From Odobenus rosmarus divergens (lineage: Eukaryota; Chordata; Mammalia; Carnivora; Odobenidae): a stretch of DNA of 64,000 bases. The notes below the pieces were generated by a model that was not told the origin of the DNA, ran no database searches, and saw nothing but the letters and a program-made list of their open reading frames with translations. Shown here in pieces: positions 32,960-45,722 of the stretch (position 1 is its first letter; each line of letters begins with the position of its first letter). The position numbers and the translations under genes are program-made. Location of the stretch: positions 104,248-168,247 of the forward strand of contig NW_004452135.1 of NCBI RefSeq assembly GCF_000321225.1, written 5' to 3'.

Positions 32960-33235
32960 TATTAAAATTTCTAAAGTAAAAAAGACTTTCATGCAAGAAT
33001 TTTATATCCAATAAAACCGACTTTCCAAAACGAGGGAGAAGTTAAGATATTATCAGATAAACAAAAAGTTTACAGTTTGTCACCAGCAGAACTGTTCTAC
33101 CAAAACACTAAAGGGAGTCTTTCAGGATGAAGTGAAAGGACACTAAAGGAAAAATCAAATCACTATACCAAAATAAAGACCACCAGTATACATAACTACA
33201 TAGGCAAATAAAAAATACAGTATAAATACATTACA

Positions 33236-33415
33236 GTTACCTCTCTGCATCAAAAGGCATAAACATTATAGCTTTTAGGAGATACTAAAAAAGATTGTAG
33301 CAAGTTATACCTCCACTAGCACTTTATGTGACTTTCTATTTCTCTATAGTTTGTCCAGCACTGGATAGTAGAGATTTTAATGATTGGCAATCTGCTGAGG
33401 CACATCAGAATGTCA
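33236..33415 (-). mobile_element. L1M fragment
   Basis: gcatcaaaaggcataaacatt ... aaaaagattgtagcaagttata ... ggcaatctgctgaggc: the same old L1 segment as at 27,530-27,900, in the same orientation. Confidence 0.6.
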
Positions 33416-34215
33416 TATAGTTGCGATCGTACAGTATGTAGCCTTTTCAGATTGGCTCCTTTCACTCAATAATATGCATTTAAGGTTCCTCCATGTCTTT
33501 TCATAACTTGATAGCTCATTTCTCTTTTGCATTAAATAATCCCATTATCTGGTTGTATCACATTTTATCTATTCACCTATTGAAGGGCGTCTTGGTTGCT
33601 TCCATGCTTTATATTCTTTATACATATTGCTTCCAAGTTAATATAATTCCAATTATATATAAAGCTACTATAACAGTGTACAGGTTTTTGTGTGAACATA
33701 ATTTTTCAACTCATTTTGGTAAACTAAATATCGAGGAGTGCATGCAGTTGCTGGATCATATGGTAAGAATATGTTTAGTTTTGTAAGAAACTCTCAACTG
33801 TCTTCCAAAGTGGCTGCTCCATTTTACAGTTTACATTTCCACGACCAAAGAATTAGAGGTTCCTCTTGCTCCATATCTTTGCCAACATCTGGGGTTGTCA
33901 GTGTTTTGAATTTAATAGGTGTACACCTTTACCTCCCTGTTGTTTTAATTCGTTTCCCTAATGACATAGAACTTGGAGCATGTGTTTATGCTTATTTGCC
34001 CTCTGTATATTCTTTACTGAGGAGTTTCATCAGGTCTTTTGCCCTTCTTAAAAATAGGGTTGTTTGTTTTCTTAATTAATGAAAAATGTTGACTTTGAAG
34101 AATTCTACTGATGTTTTGTCAATAGTTCTTTATCCTCTGTTTTATGCAAAGATTTAATCCCAGCCTGTGACTTGTCTTCTCATTCACTTGAGTAGTTCAG
34201 TGTTGTAATTCTACA
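33416..34215 (-). mobile_element. L1M ORF2/3' region
   Basis: Continuous reverse-complement L1 text: cagtatgtagccttttcag, ttcctccatgtc, cacctattgaagggc, gtgtacaggtttttgtgtgaac, ttgctggatcatatggtaag, ccaaagtggctgctccatttt, cctctgtatattctttac. About 800 bp, many indels. Frames at 33,493-34,079 (+) are antisense shadows. Confidence 0.85.
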
Positions 34216-34242
34216 TTTTTAAACCCCCAAATAAGACACTAT

Positions 34243-34442
34243 TTTTTTTTCAAATTTTACTTATCTGAGACAGAGAGAGAGAGAGAGTACACGCTTGTGA
34301 GAGCACAAGCAGGGGGAGGGGTAGAGGCAGAGGGACAAGCAGACACCCTGCTGACTAGGGAGCCCATGCAGGGCTTGATCCCAGGACCCTGAGATCATGA
34401 TCTGAGCCCAAGGCAGACGCTTAACTGAGCCACCCAGGCATC
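34243..34442 (-). mobile_element. SINEC, full length
   Basis: Intact from the T-run to the gccacccaggcatcc head. Internal gaps relative to other copies near the head (aactgagccaccc without the usual gact). No convincing TSD. Confidence 0.92.
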
Positions 34443-34449
34443 CATATTT

Positions 34450-35260
34450 TGAATGTTATATTTGTATGTGATATTCTATGTCATAAAGTGGGCTTTCAGA
34501 CTAATTGTGTTATTTTAGGGTGATAATTTTGTTTGTTTTGTTTTATTGGCTGCTTTGAACTTCTACTCTTTGGCTTTGATGTTACCGAGTTTTACTGTGC
34601 TGGTTTAGAAATATTTGTATTTTTGTGTATTGATTTTAAGAATTCTGGTACATTGTGCTTCTCGTCTCTGTGAATTTATGTTTTTGACATCTTGGAAATT
34701 TTCATTTTGTTATTTATTCATATTGTCTTTGGTTTCATCTTAACTCTTTGATGGGACTCTCATTAGGTAAGCATTTCTTTCTTGTTTTTCAGTCTGTTTT
34801 CTGTCTCATATTCTCTGCCCCTTGCTTTCTCTTTTCTTTCATCTCTGTTTTATCTCTTTCTCTCTTGCAAATGAACAAACCAAACATTTCAGGTGTTTCT
34901 TCCAAGTCGATGATCTTCACTTATGCCGCCACTCGTCCATCCATTGAGTTTTTAACTTATTTTAGTCTTTATTTTTACATTTTTCTTTTTCTTCCTTCAA
35001 ACTTCCTGCTCTTTGTTAGACCCTTTTTATGGCCTTTTTATAAAAGAAATATATTTTATATCTTTTAACATTGGCATGCATAGCTTTATTTTCTGTATTT
35101 GATATTTTTAATAGTAAGGGGCCTGAGAATCTAAATCTATTTCTTGCTATTTTTACTGACTCTTACATGTTTGGTTTATTACTTTTACATGTTTTCTGCT
35201 TTTTTTGGTTTGTGTGTTTTCAATCACAATAATATTTATGTCTATGTTGAATTGAAAAAA
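34450..35260 (-). mobile_element. possible L1M relic
   Basis: Pyrimidine-rich text such as ctgttttctgtctcatattctctgcc and ccatccattgagtttttaac resembles reverse-complement old L1. Very diverged. The 106-codon frame at 34,748-35,068 is F/L/S-rich and non-genic. Confidence 0.35.
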
Positions 35261-35489
35261 AAAAAGCAGAAATACCAGTCATGATGTAACACAAAGCATA
35301 GCCAAATAAAATCTTTCTTGGAACATCTGACTCAATCTGTATAGGCAGTCAACAAAGCTCTTTGCTTAGTTCAATGGGCCTTAAATTTATTTCCTTATCA
35401 ACATTCAGAATAAAGCATTTGATAAAATATGATACTTTTATGTCCAAATGTTTTGCTTCATGATTACCTCTTAATTAAAGATAATTCTG

Positions 35490-35702
35490 GGACACCTGGG
35501 TGGCTCAGTCGATTAAGCATCCGACTCTTGATTTCGGCTCAGGTCATGATCTCAGGTTCCTGGGATAGAGCCTGGGAAGGGCTCTGCCCTCAGCAGGGAG
35601 TCTGCTTGAGATTCTTTCACTTCCTCTCCTTCCCCCTCTGTGCTTCCCCCTGCATGAGCTAGCTCTCTCAAATCAATCAATAAATCTTAAAAAAAAAAAA
35701 AA
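35490..35702 (+). mobile_element. SINEC, gcttgagattctttc subtype
   Basis: Full length: head ggacacctgggtggctcag, tail aaatcaatcaataaatctt plus an A-run. No clean TSD. Confidence 0.93.
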
Positions 35703-36805
35703 CAAGCTAGTTCTTTTCTTAAAGGAAGAGTCACAAAAAATAGTATTTTTCTTTTACAAAGAGACTTACTTTTTTTTTTTGGTAGTATTAGTAATTATTT
35801 GTTGACTTTTTTTCAAAAATGAATGATAAAATCCTTAGACTGAAAAGGGCTTGAAGAAGTGGGAATGTTTATATCTTTTTATAGAAACAGGTGTAATAAT
35901 GATTTAGATTTCTTTGATATTTTATGAATGGCTTTTGGCAAAACTGTATAACATTTAAAAAAATGACTAACTCTTGATTCAGTAATTCTACTTTTCGGTA
36001 TTTTCACTAATATATGTGTAGCATTTTTCATCAATAAGAGAATGGTTTCTTAAAGTTGTTATATCAAACAATAGAAGACCATAAATCTACTGGAAAATAA
36101 GCATAATTTTCTTTTTATTTATTTTTTATTTTTGGAATGTAAGCATAATTTTGTATCTACTGGCGTGGAAATATGCCCATAATATACTAACACAGGAAGA
36201 GCATGTTTTGAGCAATTTTAATCTAATTTTTTTAAAAACTGTATATGAATGTAGATATACTCATCAGTTATGAGCAATTCCCCCTATTTTAACATAAGCC
36301 TAGGTGATTTTCCTTTCTAACTCCTTTTACTATAGTACCAAGGAAGTCTTTATTTACATTTTGACCTCCATTTAGCATCGTTACCATAGAAATACATAGA
36401 GAAAGAATCATTGTTCAGCCTTGGCTATCAGAATTGACTTTTGAAGTCCATGGCAGAGAGAGGAGCTTTGAGAGGAACAAGGCTTTGTGTTATAAGAGCC
36501 ATGATATATTGAGTTTGAAAGGCAACATTTACAACCATAAATAATAGATTTGAGAAAAAATAGATGAAACGCTAAGTGACCATATAAAGGGTAGGTAAAC
36601 ATGCTGAAAGATGTGTGATTTGGGGATTTCTTAGCATCTCAGTGGACAGGACCATGACGAGAAAGCAATGGCAAGTAGGAAAATATATCTGGAAAGCTAA
36701 ATCCCAAGTGTTAACGGCAGTTACGTCAGTGGTTCCTGGAGTAGAAAACCTCTTTTTTGAGCTTTTGTATTCCTGTATTTTTGGCAATTTAAAATAAGTA
36801 AGAAT
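35703..36805. other. AT-rich, mostly unassigned
   Basis: 36,640-36,800 (agtggttcctggagtag ... tgtattcctgtatttttggc) may be an old L1M 3' end. No gene signal. Confidence 0.4.
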
Positions 36806-36820
36806 TGCTTGTGTAATCTT

Positions 36821-37018
36821 TTTTTTTTTTAAGATTTTATTTATTTATTTGACAGAGAGAGACATAGCGAGAGAGAGAACACAAGCAGGGGGAGTGGGAG
36901 AAGGAGAAGCAGGTTTCCCGCTGAGCAGGGAGCCTGATGCAGGGCTTGATCCCAGGACCCTGGGATCATGACCCGAGCTTAAGGCAGACGCTTAACGACT
37001 GAGCCAACCAGGCGCCCC
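36821..37018 (-). mobile_element. SINEC, full length, young
   Basis: A perfect 15-bp TSD tgcttgtgtaatctt lies at 36,806-36,820 and 37,019-37,033. Confidence 0.97.
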
Positions 37019-37033
37019 TGCTTGTGTAATCTT

Positions 37034-39465
37034 AAAATAATCTTAAAAAATATGAAACAGAAGGAAAGAAACATTGGATTTGGGAAGGGACAAGAGTAAT
37101 CCAGTAAAACATCTGTGGTTTTTGTGATTCGTTGAGTTTTTAATGATGTTATTTAAAAAAAAATAAATTTTATTACTTCTAGTTATTTTCCAGAAATTAC
37201 TAAATAATTCAGCCACTAAAACGACATAGATGTGAAACTTTTATAATTAGCACAAGCTTCATAAGGAAATTTGTTTCATGTTCCTCAGTTATTTTTGAGA
37301 GGTTAGAAATTGGGGTGTGAAAGAAAGGAATGACAGGTGAATACAAAACTTTCAGGGCAGTCCTGGGAAACTCCTGGAAGAAGAATGGAGGCTGGGAGAC
37401 TGGGGAAGGATGGAACAGGAGACCTCACCTTGGAAGAGCTTGTCAATTAACCCAATGGCAGCTGTTATCTGTATCTTACAAACTGTTCAAAGCCAAGGGG
37501 AATACAGCACATTTGATTTAAAAGAGAGTTGAGACAATTCCGAGTCGCTGGATATCACTGAGTTTACCAAAGCAGAGGTCAATTCCAGTGTGAGGACATT
37601 GCAGGTCTGGCCAGTGTTTTTAGAGCTCGTGAGGGTCAGGGTTAGGGTTAGCTGGTGGCATGGAGGCAACAGTGTGCTCAGATAATCCCTGTCACAGCAT
37701 TCTAGGGAAAATACTTTTTTTTTTTTTTTTTTTTTAATGAAAGTGTGTTGTGACCTTAGAGCACAATATGCAGCAGGATGATATTGTTGGTTTTGAAATT
37801 TACATTGTGACCACCGGAAAGTTATCCAGGCATCATCTGCTTGAGCTTCTCCCTACTTAAAATGCCAGAAATATTCATTTCCCTGGCTGACATATGTATG
37901 TTCTTAGGGTAAATGTGATGGCACTTTGAGAACCAGGGAGAGGTCTTTAATGAATTGTTTTAGGTCACTATTTTTTTTTTTCATCATTGTTTGAAAAGCA
38001 AAAAAATCTAGGTGAGGAGCCTGCCTGTCCTACCAAATGCTGATAAGCTCTTAGTATGCCACGGAATGGTGATGATAGGAAGATCATTTTTTTCCTAGTG
38101 GTAAATATTGGAATATTTGAAGGTGATGACCTTTATTAATATAAACTTTATTGTTACAAATTACTCTAATATTAATTTGATTTTGGGTAATAGCATAGAG
38201 CAAGTCTAATTAACTGTAATTAGTAAAATAATCATTTTAAGCCTTTAATCCAGAGAGGAAGACAGTTTTTTTTAGCTTTCGATATATTCAGTATTTGAAA
38301 AATGATTGTTTTTCTCCTCCTTCTTTTTAATCAAGAAATAATTGCTTGAATAATTAGGCAAATAGTCTTAGTGGACTATAAGCTTGTCCTCTTGTGGAAA
38401 TGATAAAAAAATGCGGAAGAATGACACATTAATCAGCATATAACCCTATGCAATATTGAAGCTGACACCATTTTAGAACTTTTTATAAAAAACATGAATA
38501 TCTTTATTTTTTAAGGAATATCTTTCTTGACCTCAATTCAGTTTTTGGTTTTGCATATATTTAATATGGCACATTATTTTTCACTTAACTAACATTTTTG
38601 CTGAGGATGCACAAGTGAGTATGAAACAGGAACTAATGTGTGACGGTGAGTTGAAGTTGTAGGAAAGGAGACAGGCAGACTGGAGAAATCTTTCAGAACC
38701 AAGCATATTATTAAGTAATAGAATAGCCACCTAAATACTCCAGGCTTCAATTCTCTAAAATGTCCTGCTCTGCTTTGTCTGTTGTTTCCTGGATTGCTGG
38801 AAAATCATATGCATTTGTGCAAATTCAGCACTGTGTTTTGAAAAACAACCACTGAACGGTTCTCTACTCAGTTTGTTTTGAATTGGCTATGCATGATTTA
38901 AACTAGAATATCGTGCACATTGTACTATCTTGCAGTGTCTTATTCTAGGTTATCTAATATTTAGAGCATGAATCTACGTGTCCTTCAAAGCAACTAATTT
39001 ATTCTCAATAATTTGTTCTTAACAACTGCCTCTCTTAAATACTCTGATATAATGTGCCATTTGATTTCTCTTCATTTAATGAATTATTTTCCTGCTGTAG
39101 ACAAAACTTAGGGGGAGACAGCCTATCTCTGGCCTAATTTAGAAGTCTAGTTTTATTTGAGCAGACTTTATGGTCCTGTTACCTTACATAATTGCATGGG
39201 GTTTTGGAGCCTCTCCTGCCTCTAAAGTCTCCTATCTAAAATACCTATCAAGTGCAAATGGTCCCAGTGAATTAATCTCTGACATTCCACCTCTCTCGCT
39301 GGTGTTATCTCTTTGCTTCTAGTTTCTCCTCCTACAGTTTTCCATAACTTGACAGTATGTCTCTTTCTACAGTACAAATTGATTCCCACTTAAGAAGCTA
39401 TGTGAAAAAGGAGAATCAAATGGAATTTAGAGTCCTTAACCATCTAATAACCAAAATTAAAAAAT
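37034..39465. other. apparently single-copy AT-rich DNA
   Basis: No repeats recognised in 2.4 kb apart from a 21-nt T-run (37,715-37,735) and a tiny ttaggg-like triplet (about 37,627-37,650). It contains clustered TAATTA/TAATTAG motifs at 38,205-38,235 and 38,335-38,365. The frame at 37,330-37,521 has no motif. Confidence 0.5.
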
Positions 39466-39469
39466 TCAG

Positions 39470-39690
39470 CTGATAGGCTCAGCAGAAGAATGGAAGGACA
39501 GAGGAAAATCGTAGAATTAGAAAACAGAACAATATAAATCATTCAATCTGAACATGGAGAAAATAGACTGATTATCCTTCTTCCACATTCACTTTTATTG
39601 AGGTGTAACAGTGAAGACCTAGGAGGAATTGGGGCTCCTTCATCTTGCCCAGAAGGAAAAGTCAGTGTCAAAAACATCTGTGTAAGTTTC
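39470..39690 (+). mobile_element. possible old L1 ORF1 fragment
   Basis: aattagaaaacagaacaatataaatcattcaatctgaac and ctccttcatcttgcccagaagg resemble L1M ORF1 text. The middle does not align. Confidence 0.4.
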
Positions 39691-40049
39691 AAGAATTCTG
39701 AGACCACTACCTAATATCCTTTTTTTTTGCATAATTCACACCATATCTTCTGTCATTTATGGTTTCAGCTTATCTGAAATATAAAGAGAATTTAGCAATG
39801 CTTGCAGAACAATTAGAATGCAGAATACTTCTGATTTTTTAAAAATTTTAGGGTTTTTTTCCCCCACATGTAACAAATCACACATTTTTTAAAGCCACTC
39901 ACCTTTATTGGGGTGTTTCAAAGAATTTGAATTAACCATGCTTGTTACATACATACATATACCCACATACACACACATACATTTAAATAGAATAATTAAG
40001 AAAAACATAGTATTTCTTTATCCTATAGTACTTACACTAAATTTACTAC
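39691..40049. other. AT-rich, no recognised feature
   Basis: Includes a short imperfect (ACATAC/ACACAC)n run at 39,950-39,980. Confidence 0.5.
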
Positions 40050-40190
40050 TGTAATCATTAGGGGCACTTGTAAAAAATACCTTTGTCTAAGCCCACCCTG
40101 GCAACATTAATTCAGATTTTGTGAGTAGGGCCCAGGTTTTGGTGTTAATTTTTAGAGATTCCCAGGTGATTGTAGAAAAGCCATGATGAG
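40050..40190 (+). mobile_element. MER5-type hAT relic
   Basis: gcacttgtaaaaaatacc, taagcccaccctggc, attcagattttgtgagtagggcccagg and gattcccaggtgattg keep the order of the MER5 consensus at low identity. Confidence 0.5.
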
Positions 40191-40628
40191 CATCATTGAA
40201 ATAAATAACTTTATTACAAATAGAATGGGAACCAAAACCAACTTGTTTGAGACACATTCAACTCAGTTTGTGGACTCAAAAATACCCAAATGTATTCAAG
40301 GGAGCTTAGCCTGTCAGGCTTAACCATTTAGCCTGCTGTAAGCATGTATCAGTATGTTGACTAGCTATGGACTCCCAGTCTAGCAAGGGGACGGCATGCT
40401 GCTTCCTTGCTCACCTACCTCTTTAGGGTGAGGATATGTTCACCTAAAGGTTTAAAGGTTTGTGGTGAAGGTTTTGAAGTCTCTCTTTTAATCAGGTCTA
40501 AATATTTTCTAGACTTATCTATGTTATTTTTAACTCTATTTCGGGACAAGTTGGCATTTGCCCTTTTTAACGGTTGGTGAGGTGAGGCCTTGGATGCATC
40601 ATCAGTTAAACCAGTCAAAACCATATTT
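40191..40628. other. no recognised feature
   Basis: Unassigned. Confidence 0.45.
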
Positions 40629-40643
40629 AGAAACTCAAGTTTG

Positions 40644-40834
40644 GGATACCTGGGTGGCTCAGTCGGTAAAACGTCTGCCTTCGGCTCAGGTCATGATCCC
40701 AGTGTCCTGGGATAGAGCCCCGTGTCGGGCTCCCTGCTCAGTGGGAAGCCTGCTTCTCCCTCTGCCTGCCACTCCCCCTGCTTGTGCTCTCTCTCTCTCT
40801 GACAAATAAATAAATAAAATCTTAAAAAAAAAAA
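40644..40834 (+). mobile_element. SINEC, full length, young
   Basis: A perfect 15-bp TSD agaaactcaagtttg lies at 40,629-40,643 and 40,835-40,849. The frame at 40,558-40,809 runs into it. Confidence 0.96.
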
Positions 40835-40849
40835 AGAAACTCAAGTTTG

Positions 40850-41636
40850 TGTGTTTCTATTACTCATTTGTTTTACTTATGTAAGAGTTTAGAAAGAAGT
40901 GCTCTGGGATTTATAAAAAGCAGGAAAGTAACCCATTAGACCTAGATTGTATAATATAATGTTATAACTCATCTCTTTAGAAGAAAGAATTATAATTTAA
41001 GGTGTAAAATACAAGTGACTAGAAGATGTATGGTTACTGCTCTTTTAGTTTTCTATACATTATCTGAGCTAGATCACTAGACGTAAACGAAAATCATAAG
41101 GGCCATCTTGTAATTGGTAATGATTCTCAAAATATTTGTTTCATGCCTGAGAGAATGATCTATTCTCTTCCAGGTGAATAATACATCCCTTACCTTTTGC
41201 CATAATATCTAAAAGGACCATTTTTATGCACTAAGGACACTCTTTGACATTTGCCTCTTTGTTTGTTTTCCTAGAAATAGAAAGAAGTCTTGTCTAGGTT
41301 GGCTTATTCATCTGAAAGAGCTGATGACTGCAGGCATGGCATAGGATTGTCCAGCGAATTCAGAAAAACAGGGAGTTTGAAGAGCTTTCCAATCCTAATG
41401 AATTAGACTCTCACCATGTGTTTTGACTTTTTTATTGGAACTATATATTCCCAGAGTTTCAGTCAAATCTATGTTTAAGTAAAAGCTAAAAATTCATTCT
41501 GAAACCCCTAATATGGAAGACTTTGTGTCATCCTTGTTACTTTTAACTGGTTTCCTGTTGTTCATTGGGAATGAAATAAAATGGGCTGTAAGAACATAGG
41601 GAAGAATGTCCTATAGAATGAATACTATATGATTAT
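40850..41636. other. no recognised feature
   Basis: AT-rich, apparently single-copy. Confidence 0.45.
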
Positions 41637-42037
41637 TGTGGTGGTTAGTTTCATGTGTCAACTTGATTTGATAGCTGGTAGAATGTTGTTTCTGTTTGTG
41701 TTTGTGAGGATATTTCTGGAAGAGACTAGTATTTGAACGAGACTGAATGAAGATTGCTCTCACCAACGTGGTCCACTCTGTTGAGGATCCAACTAGGACA
41801 AAAAGGCACAGGAAGGGTGAATTTATTCTCTCTGCTTGAGTTGAGACCTCCATCTTTTCCTGCTCTTGGGCACTGATGCTCATCCTCCCCAGGTTTTCAG
41901 ACTCAGTCTGAATCACACCATTGCCGTTCCTGGGTCCCTGCCTGGCAGAGGCCAGGTTGTGGGATTTCTCAACCTCCATAATTAAATGAGCTGATTTTTG
42001 CTTCTGTTGGTCTTGTTTCTCTGGAGAACCAATTACA
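41637..42037 (+). mobile_element. ERVL LTR, MLT2-type, solo
   Basis: Starts tgtggtggttagtttcatgtgtcaacttg and ends ctggagaaccaattaca. In between are gaggatatttctggaagaga, ctaggacaaaaaggcac and ctgcttgagttgagacctcc, the layout of MLT2 LTRs. About 400 bp. No adjoining internal sequence recognised. The 152-codon frame at 41,611-42,069 on the minus strand is its antisense and is not a gene. Confidence 0.75.
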
Positions 42038-42817
42038 GTTAGGTACCTATAAAAGAGAAAAACATACATTTCTGGTTATAAGAACATTTATAAATGATAA
42101 TTTAACTGAGCTGAAAAAAATCATGCTAACATACCAGTATGCAGTATCTGGTGAATACATAGGTTTTTACATTGTTTTTATTTGAGATATTCACAATATT
42201 TTATTCTTTATCTGATTTCTGCTGCTTGTTAATTATCACGCGATTTTGAACTTTGGAGTATCAATTGGTGGGTTTTTTGTTTATTTAAGAGGATCTGCCA
42301 CTTGAATGGTAGAATATTAATCCTTGCTAACAAGACATTAATGATATTTATATTTACCGAGGTGAACTTGGCAACAATTCTGATTCAGAGGTTTTATTTC
42401 TGGTCTGGTGGTGAGATATCTAGAGTTAAAGGTCTATAAAACACTGGCAGTTTGCTAAAACAACACATAAACAGGTACAACAACACTGATTTGCATGACT
42501 TAAGCAAGATTTTTTTTTCTGCCTCAATTATCTTTATTTTCTTTTCTAATGAAAGATTCTTTTGAGTGACTCTAAACACATTTTAAGGAATAATTAGTGT
42601 AAACCCCATCACCATATATTACCAAGCTAACAAAATTAACATGGCAGTCTTGGGCCAGTGATCAGCCTCTTCTTATCCATGCATCTAGCTCTGTCGATAA
42701 ACCACATGTAATAAGAGACTTTTGCAGTGGCGCATTTATTTCTTTATGAATATATGTTGGTCTCTGGTGTTTCAAATATTCATGAAATTCAACTTTAAGA
42801 AGCAATAGTTTTAAAAT
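42038..42817. other. AT-rich, no recognised feature
   Basis: Nothing recognised. Confidence 0.45.
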
Positions 42818-42828
42818 ATAGAGGTACT

Positions 42829-43021
42829 GGGGCCCCTGGTAGCCTCAGTCATTAAGCGTCTGCCTTTGGCTCTCGTCATGATCCCAGAGTCCTGGGATCA
42901 AGCCCCGCATTGGGCTCCTGCTCAGTGGGGAGCCTGCTTCTTCCTCTCCCACTCCCCCTGCTTGTGTTCCCTCTCACTTTGTCTCTCCTTGTCAAATAAA
43001 TAAATAAAACCTTTAAAAAAA
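42829..43021 (+). mobile_element. SINEC, full length, diverged head
   Basis: Head mutated (ggggcccctggtagcctcag). Flanks atagaggtact (42,818-42,828) and atagagagctact (43,022-43,034) form an imperfect TSD. Confidence 0.93.
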
Positions 43022-43034
43022 ATAGAGAGCTACT

Positions 43035-45484
43035 ATTGGAAGAGAGCATTATTTAATTGAGACTTAGACTTGCTAGTCATCTCCCCCATTCTGAGTGGCT
43101 TTCAAAGGACATTTCAACTCTTAAATTGAAATTCAAGGAGGCTAATTTTAAAGTGATTTCAAAATAAGAAACATATTGTTTTTCCAAATTGTTTTTTAAA
43201 GTGTCTAAATAATTGCAACAAAGAAACCATATTTCCATAACAAAAGAGGGTATATGGACAGTCCTCTAATTTTAATTGGTGAAATCTGATTATATTCTGA
43301 ATAATCTGGTGAAATTTGCTTATATAAGAAGATCCTATCCTATTTCTTATGGATGGCCCATATACCATTCCAAAAAGTAAATAAAAGGTACTCTTTATTA
43401 TGAGTTTGCATGGACACATTTGTCCAATGTAAGTAAAGCTTGTGCAAAAATAATAAGGATAATAAAGAATAATGTCTTGATAGGAAGGACTTTACTTAGA
43501 AAATTCAATATGACTCATTGACAGAGTTATATTAGAGGCTTATAACTAGGACTTAAATTACCCCAATATATTATGATGTAGGTTGTAATAATAATTCAAT
43601 TTTAACATTTGTAGAACTAGAAAACTAAGAATGTAATAAAAAAAAACAGGAAAGTTTACAGTGAGCTGCTGTAAATGACATCTGGTTACGAATCATTTGA
43701 TTTGCCAGATGTAGGAAGTTTCATTGGCATGTCTTTACAATCAAAATTATGTTTTCAAAATCAACATCAATTTTACTTATATAGCTTTGAGATTATAATT
43801 TTAAAGATCCAAAATATGTGCTCCAGCACTAAAATTATAAGTGAAAATAGAAATCCCTGAATGACAGTTTTAAAAGGTAGAATATTTAGTAATTCAATAT
43901 TGAATACCAAACGTTTTTAATCCACTATCATCAGTGAGATACTTTTTGCATAGCTTCCTTGGAAAAATGTGAAAAACTCATTCACATGGGAATTCTGGAA
44001 CTTTAAGCTCCATGTGTGGATGGAGGGTATGGGGATGATACAGAGCCAACTTGAGGAGCGGTAGAGAAAGTTCTTGACCACATGCATTCATTCTTGAGTA
44101 GTTGAGAGTGTCTGAGAAGACAATGTTGCTACTGGAAATGCCCCAGAATGGGAGGAAGTGAAATGGCACCTACTGTGGGTTCTGTTGCTGGCCCCAAAGA
44201 GGAGCCACAGTTCACCCGGGGATGGTGTTGGGGAGGTCAACAACAAGAGAGAAATTAAGTCCAAGTATCTTAACATCAGGGACAAGAGTAGGTGAATGTT
44301 CATCTTTCAATATGGTCCTCCTAACTAGAAAAAAAATGCCCTGTCAGAAAATACAATGGGAATGGAAGCTTTTAAATGCTTTGTGTAAGCTGGGGGCAGT
44401 TGCAGAAACTAACTTTGAATTGAAACCCAGATCTTTGAGTTCGAATGGAAGATCTGGCTCAGACAAAGAACATTAAAAACCTATCTCAGCACTCTTGATT
44501 TTATTCTTTTATTGTTATTTTTTTCTTTTTGTGAAGGGCAGGGCAGGCTTTTACTATTTCAAAGGTCAATGCCTAATGCAGGTGAGAGAGAGGACGCGTG
44601 GCTTGGTGCCGAACCCTACTGAATTTAAGAAGAGAACTCTGAAGAGAAGCTAGAATAGACAAACAAAGGGCAGGGAAGTACTGCTTCAAACTGACAAAAC
44701 TCCTTCTATCAAATTTCAGTTAAGAATGGTAGTCAAGTTCAATGCCTTTGAAGGAAGAGAGATCTCAATTCATCTCTTTTGAAAAATGGTTCCTATTTAT
44801 ATATATTATTTTTGTTTCTGGAATCAGGCGGCTGTATTCTTTTATTAGGACGAAAAATTTCTCAGTGATTTTGCAGTGTGTGTAACTGATGCAGCCCAGG
44901 ATAAGGAGGCTGCCTGGTGCATCGGCACCAACATGACCGTTTTTACTCAGCAGATGTGGCAGGTGGGGTCTCGGCTCGGCATTGCTGAATAGTTGTGTGC
45001 CTTTATTCACATCATTTAACCTTCCTGTCCCTCATGTTTTGTTTCGTTTTTTTCTCTGCAACAATAGGGACTTGGATCAAGTAATTTCTATCATTTTTAT
45101 ATTGAAAATCATATAATTGAATCTCTCTCATTTTACTTACTAAGCTTTCTCTTCTATGACATTTGCCATTACTAAAATAAAGTGTTACCATAGGGCATAG
45201 TCCTGAGGGATTTGAGAATGACTTTGGGGGTTTTGTGCTGTCATTCAGCCTTGTCAACAGCCAATTGAGTTGTTAGTTTAGTATTGTTTGAGGGAGCAAA
45301 TGTCTCTTCCAGCATTGATTACTAAAATAAGAAAGTCACACAACCCATCATGGCTGATTGGCCTTTCTTTTTTTCCTGCTAATCAAAGTAAACTATTTAG
45401 TGCACAAAATACTTTTATAAACCCCACATTTTCTAAGTAATATTTATAAGTGATAAAACACCACTCTAAAACTAAAATCATTGT
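43035..45484. other. apparently single-copy DNA
   Basis: 2.4 kb without a recognised repeat. Slightly higher GC at 44,020-44,250. Frames at 43,159-43,419 (-), 44,222-44,476 (+) and 45,012-45,257 (-) show no motif or splice context that I trust. Confidence 0.45.
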
Positions 45485-45722
45485 TGGTATTTATTGACCA
45501 TGTGTGATATGCTAGGCATACATGTTGTAGGTACATTCCACATATTAACTCACTTATTTCCTATAGCCACTGTGAGTTAAGGGCATCGCTAACATTTTAT
45601 AAATAGTGAAGTATTAAGCCCACAGAACCATGATCATATTGTAAGTCTATGGGAGGGGGAATTTGAAACCAGACTGTCTTACTCCCAAGCCTGTTCTCTG
45701 AATTCCATACTCCCTTTCTATC
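45485..45722 (-). mobile_element. MIR SINE
   Basis: Almost the whole MIR in reverse complement: ggtatttattgaccatg, gatatgctaggcata, tattaactcacttatttcc, cactgtgagttaagggcatc, attttataaatagtgaag, gaatttgaaaccagactgtc. Old, no TSD. Confidence 0.75.

Larger units (their letters stand above)
30585..33235 (+). mobile_element. HAL1 (half-L1), nearly full length
   Basis: An ORF1-only L1 derivative. The 5' UTR is recognisable from about 30,595 (agcaagaatggaggaacaagg), through ccagacatccactggaagtgg, aagtgcaggtgaaggcagag and ctaataattagttgaccac. ORF1 text begins near 31,900 (aatgtctggttttcatc). Remnants include a 99-codon frame (31,849-32,148) with a coiled-coil-like leucine-rich part. The 3' end follows (actttccaaaacgagggag ... 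gaaaggacactaaagg). Two SINECs are inserted (31,562-31,772; 32,761-32,959), leaving about 2.2 kb of HAL1, close to the family length that I know. Stops and indels show that it is dead. No ORF2 is present, as expected for HAL1. Confidence 0.8.

Noticed and set aside
37625..37652. Telomere-like gggtcagggttagggttag
   Set aside because: Only about two exact TTAGGG units; too short to call an interstitial telomere.
41611..42069. 152-codon minus-strand ORF
   Set aside because: Coincides with an MLT2-type LTR in antisense.
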